From: Oscillospiraceae bacterium | Lineage (GTDB): Bacteria > Bacillota > Clostridia > Oscillospirales > Oscillospiraceae | DNA: 44,730 nt | Direction: 5' to 3' | NCBI GenBank assembly: GCA_017512485.1 | Contig: JAFWGE010000028.1 | Location: forward strand, 1 to 44,730 | In this document: positions 8,084-16,699 of the stretch, one piece after another | How the letters are laid out: the number at the start of each line of letters is the position of its first letter | Position numbering within the stretch: the stretch's first letter is position 1 | Program-made: the position numbers and the translations under genes | The notes under the pieces: model-generated | Database searches by the model: none | What the model saw: only the letters and a program-made list of their open reading frames with translations | Told to the model about the DNA's origin: nothing

Positions 8084-9172
8084 TTAACGTATGACGATAT
8101 GCACGCAATTTGTGTACCCGCCCTTACGGACAGGTTCAAATGTCAGCTCTGATACTGTGCCACGAAGCAACTTCCAGGCAAGGGCGTTGCCGCTGGAGGC
8201 CGGATCCGGAGTCACGCCGTTGGAGCGCACATCCGCTGTTATCTCACCGGAAGCCCTGTCGTATTCCACCACGGCAAGTATCGTGGGGTCTTTAAGCGCC
8301 GGCAGCAGTATCTGTTGTATAAGTTCCTCCAGAGCCAGGATAAGGCTGTATGCCTTCTCGTAGGGCAGTTCGTGCCTGGCACAGTATTCCCTTATGGCGG
8401 AGGCCGCGCCGTACAGATCTATATCCTGCCCCTCAAAACGAAGCTCCAGCACCTTGAGCTGCCGGATGAAGCGCCGTGTATTCTCCCTCCGTGGGTTTTC
8501 AAATATCTGCTCGGGGGTTCCGTCTTCATAGATGCCTCCCTCGTCCATATAAAACACGCGGCTGCAGACGGCTCGGGCAAAGGACATCTCGTGGGTGACG
8601 ATCATCATAGTCTTGCCTCCGGCGGCCAGCTGTTTTATGACCTGCTGCACCTCCCCCACCATGGTGGGATCCAGGGCGCTGGTGGGCTCGTCCAACAGAA
8701 TGACCTCCGGATCCATGGCCAGTGTCCTGGCGATGGCCACACGCTGCTTCTGCCCTCCGGACAGCTCCTCAGGATAGCGCAATGCTCTCCCGGCCATGCC
8801 CACTTCGGCCAGTAGACGTATGCCTTCGTCATACGCCTGTTGTCTGGTTTTGCCCAGCAGCTTTATGGGTGCGTACATGACGTTCTCGATGACCGTCATG
8901 TGGCCGAACAGGTTAAAATGCTGGAACACCATACCCATCTTCCGTCGAATGCGTCCCAAATCGCATTTGGGGTCGGTGATCTCCTCCCCATCAATGAAGA
9001 TATGCCCGTCCGTGGGTGTCTCCAGCAGGTTGATACACCGAAGCAGCGTGCTCTTCCCTGTGCCGGAGGGACCTATGACCGAGATGACGTCCCCTCTGTC
9101 GATATGGGCGTTTACGTCCTTCAGCGGCGTGGCGTCGGGGTAGGCCTTTTTAAGATGCTCTATCCGGATCAT
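8084..9172 (-). CDS. Polar amino-acid ABC transporter ATPase with C-terminal extension
   Basis: 362 residues. Residues about 1-245 form a complete ABC ATPase of the GlnQ/ArtP type: GPSGTGKST Walker A, LSGGQKQR signature, VILLDEPTSAL Walker B and the switch His in VTHEMSF. Family members are about 240 residues long, so the last 115 or so are an addition. That tail (from RFEGQDIDLYG) has a helix with ALEELIQQ, a beta-rich core and an SGNALAWKLL stretch, which resembles the GHKL/HATPase fold of RsbW-type proteins, although the expected Asn of the N-box is not evident. It drives the adjacent binding-protein/permease fusion, whose coding region overlaps this one by about 23 nt. The ATG at 9172 is preferred to TTG at 9181 because GAAGGGGG lies at suitable distance. 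The ATPase call is firm; the tail assignment is inference. Confidence 0.88.
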   Translation of the reverse strand: MIRIEHLKKAYPDATPLKDVNAHIDRGDVISVIGPSGTGKSTLLRCINLLETPTDGHIFIDGEEITDPKCDLGRIRRKMGMVFQHFNLFGHMTVIENVMYAPIKLLGKTRQQAYDEGIRLLAEVGMAGRALRYPEELSGGQKQRVAIARTLAMDPEVILLDEPTSALDPTMVGEVQQVIKQLAAGGKTMMIVTHEMSFARAVCSRVFYMDEGGIYEDGTPEQIFENPRRENTRRFIRQLKVLELRFEGQDIDLYGAASAIREYCARHELPYEKAYSLILALEELIQQILLPALKDPTILAVVEYDRASGEITADVRSNGVTPDPASSGNALAWKLLRGTVSELTFEPVRKGGYTNCVHIVIR

Positions 9173-11423
9173 GCGCGTCAACCCCCTTCAATATGGCCTC
9201 GCGACCGCGTTTGCGCGGGTCTATGCGGTCTATTGCCCTGCCGATAAGCCAGTTCACCAGCACCGCCATCAGGATATATATAACTGCCACCACCAGCAGT
9301 GGGAAAAACGGTTCGAAGGTTCGGCTGCGTACGATATCACCCATCTTCGTAAGATCCTGCACCGCTATATAGCCCACAATTGAGGTGCCCCTTATCAGGG
9401 ATCCTATCTCCCCTCTGTAGGAAGGGAGGACGTGGGGTATGGCCTGTGGCAGGACTATGTCAAAGAACGTTCTGCGGCTGCTCACTCCCAAGGCGTATGC
9501 AGCCTCTGTCTGCCCTTTATCCACTGTCTCAACACCGCTGCGGAGCATCCCGTAAACCGAGGCGCCGAAAGTTATCGTAAATCCTATGACGGCCACAACT
9601 GTCCCGCTGACGGCGACCTTCCCGAAAACCAAATAGTACAGCACCATCAGGAACACCAGCACCGGCATCGCCTGCACCAACCAAACTGCCGCCCGTGTCA
9701 CCCCGTTGGTGACACGTCCCCCACTGCGGCAGAGCAGATACGCCGCAAAACCCAGGACAGTACCCAAAAGTATGGACAATACGGCTATGATCAGAGTCTT
9801 CAATATACCGATCAGGAAAAGCTGCCATCGATTCTCCGTGATGAACGTCTTCTCAAAACTAGCCGCCAGACCCCGGAAAAAGCCGTCGCCCTCGCCGTTG
9901 CCTGTGGTGCGCACGGCCAGCACTACGCCGCTCTCGAAATGCGGCTCGGAAAACAGCACGCTTTTTGAACGCTCCTCCGTTACAGTCATGGCCGCGGCAC
10001 CGAGATCGTACTTCCCGCTCTGGACTCCGGCCAGCACCGCGGAGAAGACCATGTCGTCCAGTTCCAGTCCGTATCCCTTCCGCTGGCAGAAGAGGGTGAG
10101 CAGGTCGACCTCATAGCCCACTATGGCGTTGTCCTTCATGTACACCATAGGTACGCTCCCGGTGTTCACCGCGACGCGCAGCGTTCCGTTCACAGCGGGC
10201 AGCGACTCATAGCCGCTGGGCTGCTTGAATTCTTCGTCTGGCCCCAGCCAAATATCGTGCAGCCGGTTCAGGGACCCGTCGTCAGACAGTTCCCGGACGA
10301 ACGCGCTTAGCTCGCTGCACAGAGTCTCGCTCTTGTCATCCTTGGGAAAGGCAAAGGCGAACTCCACAGTGTCCAGGTAGTCGGGTATCCAGCCGACGCA
10401 CTCGTCACCCGCCGTCATCACTTCTACGATCACCTCATCCTCGGCGAAAGCTTCTACCTTGTGAGACTTCAGCGCCTGGTACAGATCCGATGTGCTGTTA
10501 TAGTACTGCAGGTCCGCTGTGGGGATAGCCCTGGACACCAGCTCTGAATTCTCAGAGCCCGTCAAGACGCCCACGCGGAGCCCCTCCATCTGGTCAAGTG
10601 ACGTATATTCCAACGTATTGTCTCCATCACCGCGCACCAAGACACCCACTTCTTCGGAGAACAGCACATCCGAGAACGGCAGTTCCTGCCTGCGCTCCTC
10701 AGTGACATTAAGGTCGGCCATTATGCAGTCCACGTCCCCGCTCAAGGCGGCAGCGACGATGGAGCCATAATCGTATATTTTGAACTCAAGGTCGGTGTTG
10801 AGCCACGCCGCGAAGCGTGTGGCCAGTTCTATATCGTAACCCGTCAGTCCGCCCTCTCCGTAGTAACTGAACGGCTCCGCGATGCCGGAGGTACCCACCG
10901 TGAGGCGTCCCGTGGGCGCGTTGGGCGCCGGTATTTCCGGCATCACATCCTCACCCTCGGCTACCCAGCGGCGGTACATGTCATCCAATGTGCCATCCTC
11001 CCTTAGCTGGGTTATGAATGTGTTGAGCTTCCTCTCCAGGTCTTCTGTTCTGGACACAGGCGAGATCCCCACCGCTATATCCACAGGCTGGCCCAGCGTT
11101 TCTTCCAGCAGGTGTACACCGGACAGGCCGTTTTCGATGGCGATCTCCATCTGCCTGCGGTCATACACAAAGGCGTCTGCCTTCCCGTCCGCTACAGCCT
11201 TGTAGCCCATAAACTTGTCTGTATAGTACTCGAATTTCGCATTGGGAAAAACCTGCTGTGCGATAAGATCCGCCGCGCTGCCCTGGTCCACGCCGATGGT
11301 GTACCTGCTGTCGTTAAGCTGTTCAGCGGACGTTATAGCATCATTTTCGCCTATCCCGCAGCCCACCAGCAGCATTGCAAGCAAAAGAACCAGCGCGGCA
11401 GCCGCGGCAGTTCTTCCGGACAT
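9150..11423 (-). CDS. Nested amino-acid binding protein fused to ABC permease
   Basis: 757 residues. A lipobox (L-V-G-C, Cys22) is followed by an unusual set of family-3 solute-binding modules. First comes what looks like the second half of a binding protein (about 30-165, ending in LDDMYRRWV). Then a complete module (about 175-415, starting GRLTVGTSG and ending LNRLHDIWLG). Then the first half of another (about 430-525, from GTLRVAVNTG). A BPD_transp_1/HisM-type permease with about five membrane segments occupies 540-745 and has the conserved EAAYALG loop that contacts the ATPase. Binding protein-permease fusions are known in Clostridia; the nested order is the odd part. The start at 11423 follows a GAGGGGGG site. 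Substrate is probably a polar amino acid, not resolved further. Confidence 0.85.
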   Translation of the reverse strand: MSGRTAAAAALVLLLAMLLVGCGIGENDAITSAEQLNDSRYTIGVDQGSAADLIAQQVFPNAKFEYYTDKFMGYKAVADGKADAFVYDRRQMEIAIENGLSGVHLLEETLGQPVDIAVGISPVSRTEDLERKLNTFITQLREDGTLDDMYRRWVAEGEDVMPEIPAPNAPTGRLTVGTSGIAEPFSYYGEGGLTGYDIELATRFAAWLNTDLEFKIYDYGSIVAAALSGDVDCIMADLNVTEERRQELPFSDVLFSEEVGVLVRGDGDNTLEYTSLDQMEGLRVGVLTGSENSELVSRAIPTADLQYYNSTSDLYQALKSHKVEAFAEDEVIVEVMTAGDECVGWIPDYLDTVEFAFAFPKDDKSETLCSELSAFVRELSDDGSLNRLHDIWLGPDEEFKQPSGYESLPAVNGTLRVAVNTGSVPMVYMKDNAIVGYEVDLLTLFCQRKGYGLELDDMVFSAVLAGVQSGKYDLGAAAMTVTEERSKSVLFSEPHFESGVVLAVRTTGNGEGDGFFRGLAASFEKTFITENRWQLFLIGILKTLIIAVLSILLGTVLGFAAYLLCRSGGRVTNGVTRAAVWLVQAMPVLVFLMVLYYLVFGKVAVSGTVVAVIGFTITFGASVYGMLRSGVETVDKGQTEAAYALGVSSRRTFFDIVLPQAIPHVLPSYRGEIGSLIRGTSIVGYIAVQDLTKMGDIVRSRTFEPFFPLLVVAVIYILMAVLVNWLIGRAIDRIDPRKRGREAILKGVDAHDPDRAS

Positions 11424-11485
11424 ATGCGTCCCCCCTCTCATACTGCTCACATTGTAGGGTTTGCCATAAAGAGAAATCAAGTAGT

Positions 11486-11502
11486 GGGAACAGAATGAAG
11501 CC
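11486..11502 (+). repeat. 17-bp element, copy A
   Basis: GGGAACAGAATGAAGCC, one of three near-identical copies in the window. It lies upstream of the leftward ABC transporter, about 65 nt from its start codon. Confidence 0.55.
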
Positions 11503-11523
11503 CATTAATACATTAAAACGCCA

Positions 11524-11571
11524 CGCCGCTGTTTATCAGCAGCGGGTTTAAAGTTTTTACTGACAGCGGCG
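11524..11571 (-). promoter_or_regulatory. Competing hairpins, possible attenuator of the ABC transporter
   Basis: On the minus strand, CGCCGCTGT (11563-11571) can pair with ACAGCGGCG (11524-11532). A middle segment CCGCTG can pair with the same right arm, giving a short hairpin followed by GTGGCGTTTTA. The two pairings exclude each other, as in attenuators. No known riboswitch class is recognised. Confidence 0.3.
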
Positions 11572-11731
11572 CCCACACGAACGCAGCATGGTCCCTTCGC
11601 GAGGGTATGTAGGCCGCTCTGCTGTCAAACATCTCCCGAGCGCGGAACGTTCCCATACATCCCCGCATACGGATACCTGAAAATCCGCACTGTATATACA
11701 GATCGATATACAACACCCCTGTACGCCATGA

Positions 11732-11748
11732 GGGAACGAAATGAAGCC
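11732..11748 (+). repeat. 17-bp element, copy B
   Basis: GGGAACGAAATGAAGCC, ending 4 nt before the -35 hexamer of the two-component system promoter. A second ATGAAGC at 11766-11772 lies inside that promoter's spacer, 25 nt downstream of the first. The position suits an activator or autoregulatory site. Confidence 0.6.
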
Positions 11749-11752
11749 TCCC

Positions 11753-11781
11753 TTGCTTTCCGTGTATGAAGCGGATATGAT
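11753..11781 (+). promoter_or_regulatory. Promoter of the two-component system
   Basis: TTGCTT (11753-11758), 17-nt spacer, TATGAT (11776-11781). The leader is about 35 nt. It is directly preceded by element copy B. Confidence 0.55.
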
Positions 11782-11822
11782 TATATTGAGTTATTGTACA
11801 TTTCCGGAGAGGAGGCGGCATT

Positions 11823-12422
11823 ATGCAGTCCCTGGAAGCCTTTGGAAAGCGTATCCGCGCCTTGAGGCAGGAAAAAAACCTTTCTCAGCAGCAACTTGCC
11901 GACCTTATGTTCGTAACGCGGAAAACTGTCGGCAACTGGGAGAACGGCAACCGGATGCCGGATATAACCATGCTCTCCCGCCTTTCACGCCATCTGGGCG
12001 TACAGACCTACGAACTGCTGGATGAAATAAGCGGCCCCGACGAGCAGCCGGTGGTCATCATAGTGGAAGACGAATCAGTGCTGCTCAAGGGTTTTATACA
12101 CATACTGGAGGATACCCTTCCCCGTGCTGATATCTACGGCTTCGAGACTGGAGCGGAGGCGCTTCGATTCGCCGAGGTAAACCACGTAGCCGCCGCACTG
12201 CTTGACATAGAACTTTTCGGAGAGAGCGGTATAGACCTGGCTAAAGGTCTGATCGGTCTCAACCCGCACACCAACATAATATTCCTTACCGGGCACTCCG
12301 AGTACACCGCCGACGCGCTGGCGCTGCATTGCAGCGGGTATATTCTCAAACCCCTGACGCCTGAGAAGGTTCTCAGAGAAACCGCCCACTTGCGCTTTCC
12401 GGTACGGGGGCTTAACCCATGA
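11823..12422 (+). CDS. Response regulator with N-terminal XRE HTH and C-terminal receiver
   Basis: 199 residues. An HTH_3 (XRE/Cro) DNA-binding domain fills about 5-62 (GKRIRALRQ, SQQQLADLM, TRKTVGNWENG). A receiver domain follows at about 77-187 with acidic pocket Glu82/Asp83, phospho-acceptor Asp128 (ALLDIEL), Thr156 and Lys176 (ILKPL). Most response regulators place the receiver first; this order, with an XRE head, is uncommon. It is predicted to be phosphorylated by the kinase encoded next, whose ATG overlaps this stop codon (ATGA), so the two are translationally coupled. The start follows GAGAGGAGG. The repeated element at its own promoter is a candidate binding site. Confidence 0.88.
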   Translation: MQSLEAFGKRIRALRQEKNLSQQQLADLMFVTRKTVGNWENGNRMPDITMLSRLSRHLGVQTYELLDEISGPDEQPVVIIVEDESVLLKGFIHILEDTLPRADIYGFETGAEALRFAEVNHVAAALLDIELFGESGIDLAKGLIGLNPHTNIIFLTGHSEYTADALALHCSGYILKPLTPEKVLRETAHLRFPVRGLNP

Positions 12423-14158
12423 AAAGAATACTCGCCGGGAAGTCCCTTCCCTCCGGTCTGGCCGCGGCATGGGTATTCGCACTGTGCGCTCTGCTGGTGG
12501 CGCTCATCCACTTAAACCCTGGCTCGGACCGGTACGCCAATGCGGTAAACCCGTTCTTCATATTACAGCCGGACCGCGTGGAAGAGGATGTCATACCAGA
12601 CTATGCCGGCATACGCAGGACGTATATCTTCACCCTGCCGGAAGCGGAATCCGCCACCACCACCGGGGCGCGCCTGAGTGTCTATCTGCGCCACACTCTG
12701 GCGGAATTCAGCATAGACGGCAGCACCCTTTACAACGACCTTTCGGAAGATAACACCTCCCACATAGGCAAGACTCCCGGGAGTTACTGGGTGAGCATCC
12801 CAGTGCGTCCGGTCTTCGCGGGCAAAACCGTGCGGGTGACACTGACGCCTGTATACGACAGTGTACGCAACGACATCCCGGTGTTTATGGTCATAGGTCG
12901 TGACGCGCTGCTGAGCATGGTGGAACTGCCCAGGGATGGCCTGCTGTTGGCGCTGGGCACCCTGGCAACGATCTCGGGGTTCTTTATTGCGCTGGTATCC
13001 CTGGCCCTGCCGCTGGAAGGGCGATACCGACGTCGCCTCGTATATCTGGGCATCATGACGGTGACGGCCGGCCTGTGGAAAATATGCGGGCTTCCCGTGG
13101 TGACCCTTTTGCTGGACTATGTGGGCATCAATAAAGAAATATGGTACACCGGTGCGGTGAGCTACCTGCTGATGCTGGTGCTCTCACTGCAGGTTCTCAC
13201 TGCTATGCGCGACAACGAGGAGGATCGCCCCGGGACCTTGTGTTTCTACATCTCCGCCGGGACTGCCTCCGTACTGCTGATACTGCAGCTGCTCAACCTG
13301 GCGGAACTGCACCAGACGCTGATATGGTACGGCATCGGCATGGCCATACTGCACCTGATCTCCCTGTTCGGGCAGAAGTCGGACCGGTCAGAGCTTCTGT
13401 GGCTTTTCCCGCTATTCCTGGCACTGGGCATAGACCTTGTGATCTACCTGGTACACGGCTCCATGCGCGGCGCGCCCGCTTTCCTTATATGCGTGGTTCT
13501 CAACCTGTTTGTACGCGGGTTCGGCTTCATCCGCGAAGCCATCCTGCGCGAACGTGATCTGCGGAAGAAAGAGGAGGAACTGCGGGACGCCAAGGTGAAG
13601 ACCATGATGAACCAAATTCGCCCGCATTTCATCTACAATACACTAAGCTCCGTATACGTGCTCTGCCGGGACGATCCACCCAGGGCTATGGAGGTGATAC
13701 AGGACTTCACGGCGTACTTGCAGGCAAATTTTACCGCCATATCCGCCGCAGACCTCATCGCCTTCACCAACGAGCTGCGGCATACACAGGCCTACCTGGC
13801 CGTGGAGGCTATACGTTACGGCGACAAACTCACCGTAGAATTTGACACGCAGCACACAGCGTTCCGTCTGCCAGCCCTCACCCTGCAGCCGCTGGTGGAG
13901 AACGCCGTAAAACACTGCCTCGGAAAGGGCATCAGCCCGGAACACATTACAGTGAGCACACGCTCAGAGGTCGGCTGTGCCGTCATCACTGTGGAAGACG
14001 ACGGACCGGGTATCGGGCCTGAAACGGAAGATTCCGAGGTGCACGTGGGGCTCGCTAATGTGCGTGAGCGCCTTGAACTAATGTGCGGCGGCACCTTGGT
14101 AACAGCCCCACGCCCCGGCGGCGGCACTGTGGTCACTGTAATGATCCCCCGCGGGTAA
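12419..14158 (+). CDS. 7TM sensor histidine kinase, LytS/His_kinase family
   Basis: 579 residues. A signal-like first membrane segment (about 11-30) precedes an extracytoplasmic beta-rich domain (about 45-170), then about seven membrane segments (about 175-380), similar to 7TMR-DISM receptors. A short coiled linker (LRERDLRKKEEELRDAK) leads to the His_kinase domain with phospho-acceptor His403 in NQIRPHFIYNTL, then an HATPase_c domain with LVENAVKH and DDGPGIG. LytS/YehU-type kinases include the pyruvate sensors BtsS (E. coli) and LytS (B. subtilis). A CstA-family transporter gene follows directly, as expected for a pyruvate or peptide sensing system. The ligand itself is inferred from context only. 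Confidence 0.87.
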   Translation: MKRILAGKSLPSGLAAAWVFALCALLVALIHLNPGSDRYANAVNPFFILQPDRVEEDVIPDYAGIRRTYIFTLPEAESATTTGARLSVYLRHTLAEFSIDGSTLYNDLSEDNTSHIGKTPGSYWVSIPVRPVFAGKTVRVTLTPVYDSVRNDIPVFMVIGRDALLSMVELPRDGLLLALGTLATISGFFIALVSLALPLEGRYRRRLVYLGIMTVTAGLWKICGLPVVTLLLDYVGINKEIWYTGAVSYLLMLVLSLQVLTAMRDNEEDRPGTLCFYISAGTASVLLILQLLNLAELHQTLIWYGIGMAILHLISLFGQKSDRSELLWLFPLFLALGIDLVIYLVHGSMRGAPAFLICVVLNLFVRGFGFIREAILRERDLRKKEEELRDAKVKTMMNQIRPHFIYNTLSSVYVLCRDDPPRAMEVIQDFTAYLQANFTAISAADLIAFTNELRHTQAYLAVEAIRYGDKLTVEFDTQHTAFRLPALTLQPLVENAVKHCLGKGISPEHITVSTRSEVGCAVITVEDDGPGIGPETEDSEVHVGLANVRERLELMCGGTLVTAPRPGGGTVVTVMIPRG

Positions 14159-14300
14159 GGTGTATATCCGCATTTAACTATCCTCCCTTCCCGACAAGAC
14201 GAAGGGTGTGGCAGATTTAGTTGACTTTTGTTTTTTATATGCATTGGCCCCATGTCCAATGGCATCATCAGCGTTTCGCCGTATAACAGAGGAAAAGATT

Positions 14301-15995
14301 ATGAACGGACTTATTATGATGCTGGCAGCTGTCGCCGTCCTGGGAGCAGGTTATTTCTTTTACGGACGCTGGCTGGCAAAAACCTGGGGAGTCGATCCCA
14401 AGGCCGCTACGCCGGCCTACGAACTGCGTGTCGGGGTGGACTATGAACCTGCAGACACTCCTGTGGTCTTCGGGCATCAGTTCGCCTCTATAGCCGGGGC
14501 CGGGCCTATCAACGGCCCTATCCAGGCCGCCGTGTTCGGCTGGGTCCCCGTGTTTCTGTGGATCCTTGTGGGCGGCGTGTTCTTCGGCGCGGTGCAGGAC
14601 TTTTCCGCCATGTACGCGTCCGTGAAAAACAAAGGCCGCACCATCGGTTATATAATAGAAGAATATATAGGCAAGCTGGGCAAGAAGCTCTTTCTGTTGT
14701 TCTGCTGGCTGTTCTGCATACTGGTGGTGGCCGCTTTCTCTGACATAGTAGCGGAGACCTTCAATGGCTTTACCGCCGACGGCGAACGCATAGCTGCCAA
14801 CGGCAGCGTGGCGGCCACCAGCATGCTGTTCATCATTGAGGCCGTGGGACTCGGGCTCCTGCTCCGGTTTTCCAGGCTGAACAAATGCGTAAACACTCTC
14901 ATCGCCGTAGCCCTCCTGGCGGCGGGCGTAGCGGCGGGTCTGGCCTTCCCGCTTTACGTAGCGTCCGAGACGTGGCATATAATCATTTTCATCTACATAA
15001 TGATCGCATCGGTGGTTCCGGTGTGGGCCCTGCTGCAGCCGCGTGATTACCTGAACAGCTACCTGCTCATCTTCATGATACTGGGCTCAGTGGTGGGAAT
15101 ACTGTTCACCAACCCCGCCATCAACCTGCCCGCATTCACCTCTTTTGCCGTTGAAGGCACCGGCAACATGTTCCCCATACTGTTCGTGACCATAGCCTGC
15201 GGCGCGGTGTCGGGCTTCCACTCGCTGGTCTCTTCCGGAACGGCTTCCAAGCAGATCAAAAACGAGAAGCACATGCTGCCAGTCTCCTTTGGTGCCATGC
15301 TGCTGGAATCCCTTTTGGCCGTCATCGCTCTTATAGCCGCAGCCAGCTTCGCCTCCGGGGAGGCCGCCGCAGCCGGTTATTCCACCCCTGCCCAACTTTT
15401 CGCGGGGGGCGTGGCCAACTTCCTGACCACGTTAGGTCTGCCTCACGGCGTGGTATTCAAGTTGGTAAATCTGGCGGTCTCCGCTTTCGCGCTGACATCC
15501 CTTGATTCCGTCGCCCGTGTGGGGCGGCTGTCCTTCCAGGAGCTGTTCCTGGACGTCTCCGTAAATGATGACAAAATGGAGCCCTGGCGCAGGGTGTTGA
15601 CCAACAAGTATTTCGCCACGGCGCTCACCTTGTTACTTGCCTACTTACTTACCAAAATCGGCTACAGGAACATCTGGCCCCTCTTCGGCAGCGCCAATCA
15701 GCTTCTGAGCGTGCTTGCCCTGGTAGCCTGTGCTGTATATATGAAAAAGACCAGCCGCAAAGGCTGGATGCTGTGGGCCCCGATGGTCGTTATGCTGTGC
15801 GTAACCTTCACCGCGCTCACGCAGAAAATGGTCGCGCTGATAAGCGCCCCCACTGCCGGTAATATATTGCAGCTGGCCTTTGCCGCCGCCCTGTTCGTCC
15901 TGGGCATGATAGTAGTGGTACTTGGCTTCCGCCGTTTGGCGGCGGACAAGGCCGTCCGGAGAACTCCGTCGCGGGCGGAGGGAAGTGACAGATAA
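14301..15995 (+). CDS. CstA-family carbon starvation transporter
   Basis: 564 residues with about 15-16 predicted membrane segments, recognisable as a CstA/BtsT family protein by YFFYGRWL near the N-terminus, GHQFASIAGAGPINGPIQA (about 55-73) and GFHSLVSSGTASKQI (about 313-327). Family members import pyruvate (BtsT, CstA) or peptides with protons. It follows the sensor kinase gene by 142 nt. In E. coli the LytS-like BtsSR system controls btsT, so regulation of this gene by the upstream pair is a reasonable inference. The ATG at 14301 is preferred to a longer frame because GAGGAAAAG lies just upstream and the membrane segment starts directly after it. It ends in a strong terminator. Confidence 0.87.
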   Translation: MNGLIMMLAAVAVLGAGYFFYGRWLAKTWGVDPKAATPAYELRVGVDYEPADTPVVFGHQFASIAGAGPINGPIQAAVFGWVPVFLWILVGGVFFGAVQDFSAMYASVKNKGRTIGYIIEEYIGKLGKKLFLLFCWLFCILVVAAFSDIVAETFNGFTADGERIAANGSVAATSMLFIIEAVGLGLLLRFSRLNKCVNTLIAVALLAAGVAAGLAFPLYVASETWHIIIFIYIMIASVVPVWALLQPRDYLNSYLLIFMILGSVVGILFTNPAINLPAFTSFAVEGTGNMFPILFVTIACGAVSGFHSLVSSGTASKQIKNEKHMLPVSFGAMLLESLLAVIALIAAASFASGEAAAAGYSTPAQLFAGGVANFLTTLGLPHGVVFKLVNLAVSAFALTSLDSVARVGRLSFQELFLDVSVNDDKMEPWRRVLTNKYFATALTLLLAYLLTKIGYRNIWPLFGSANQLLSVLALVACAVYMKKTSRKGWMLWAPMVVMLCVTFTALTQKMVALISAPTAGNILQLAFAAALFVLGMIVVVLGFRRLAADKAVRRTPSRAEGSDR

Positions 15996-16054
15996 CGATT
16001 CCACAAACCGGCGCCGCCGGATGTCTGTAAAAACATACCCCGTGTTAACCAATA

Positions 16055-16088
16055 CGCCCCGCGGGCACGTGCCGCGGGGCGGTCTTTA
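16055..16088 (+). terminator. Terminator of the CstA-family gene
   Basis: A 10-bp stem (CGCCCCGCGG with CCGCGGGGCG) around GCACGTG-type loop bases, followed by TCTTT. Confidence 0.7.
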
Positions 16089-16188
16089 TCTGTATGCCGA
16101 TACGTAGTTCCGCTACGGCAGATACAGCAACCCCGCCCTGCCGCTGGCGGAACAGGGGTTACAGGCGCAAAGGGATCAATGTTTTGAT

Positions 16189-16588
16189 CTATTGCGGCGG
16201 CTGCGGACGTTTAGGCCTGCTGTCGTCTCCGAAGCACCTTTTCAGCGCGCGCTCTGTTTGGACGATAGCGCCCGCAAGGAAACATATCTGCGCCACGGTG
16301 ACTATGCCGCCCACCGTCCCCACTGTGCCGGCTCCTTTCCCCGTCACTAAGAGCAGGAATACTATGGAGGGTGGAACCATCACGATACCGCCGACTAACC
16401 ATATCTTCCTGGTATACCTGTGGGCAAAATCCCAGGCTTCCATACTTCGCATGGACCTGTCCGTCCGATACCCGAACAGGCTGATTATTTCTTTTGGCGG
16501 CTTTTTCAAGAACAGCCACCCCATGACCGCCGCCGTGACAGGTGTTATCAGGATTGTAATAAGCATGAATACCCAAAACCCCGCGCAT
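16189..16588 (-). CDS. SdpI family membrane protein, with apparent 1-nt indel near the start
   Basis: The open frame from ATG 16566 gives 125 residues with three membrane segments and the SdpI-family pattern FGYRTDRSMRSMEAWDFAHRY. SdpI is the immunity and signalling protein for the SdpC toxin of B. subtilis; many homologues have no known toxin. The better start is ATG 16588, 4 nt after GGAGG, but it is out of frame. Removing one G of the GGGG run at 16579-16582 would give MRGFWVFML, the usual N-terminus of the family. Either this is a homopolymer error, or translation starts at 16566, where no good ribosome site is present. No Sdp toxin genes are visible nearby. Confidence 0.7.
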
Positions 16589-16699
16589 GTCTCCTCCCAT
16601 GATCTGAGATTTTACGCTCTTCAGCTGCCATTTTCCCTGTAAAACCCGTTCCGGACTACTCCCCCAAGCCGTATCACGCGGCCCGTATTGGCCCTCCGG

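Larger units (their letters stand above)
11424..11822. other. Divergent regulatory region between ABC transporter and two-component system
   Basis: A 399-bp region without credible coding sequence. It contains two copies of the 17-bp element (11486-11502 and 11732-11748), the plus-strand promoter of the two-component system, and inverted repeats at 11524-11571 that could act as a leader structure for the leftward transporter. I could not place the leftward promoter with confidence. Confidence 0.6.

Noticed and set aside
14219..14260. Possible promoter with TTGACT before the CstA gene
   Set aside because: The next TATATG lies only about 10 nt away, so the hexamer spacing does not fit; the gene may be read from the two-component operon or an unseen promoter.
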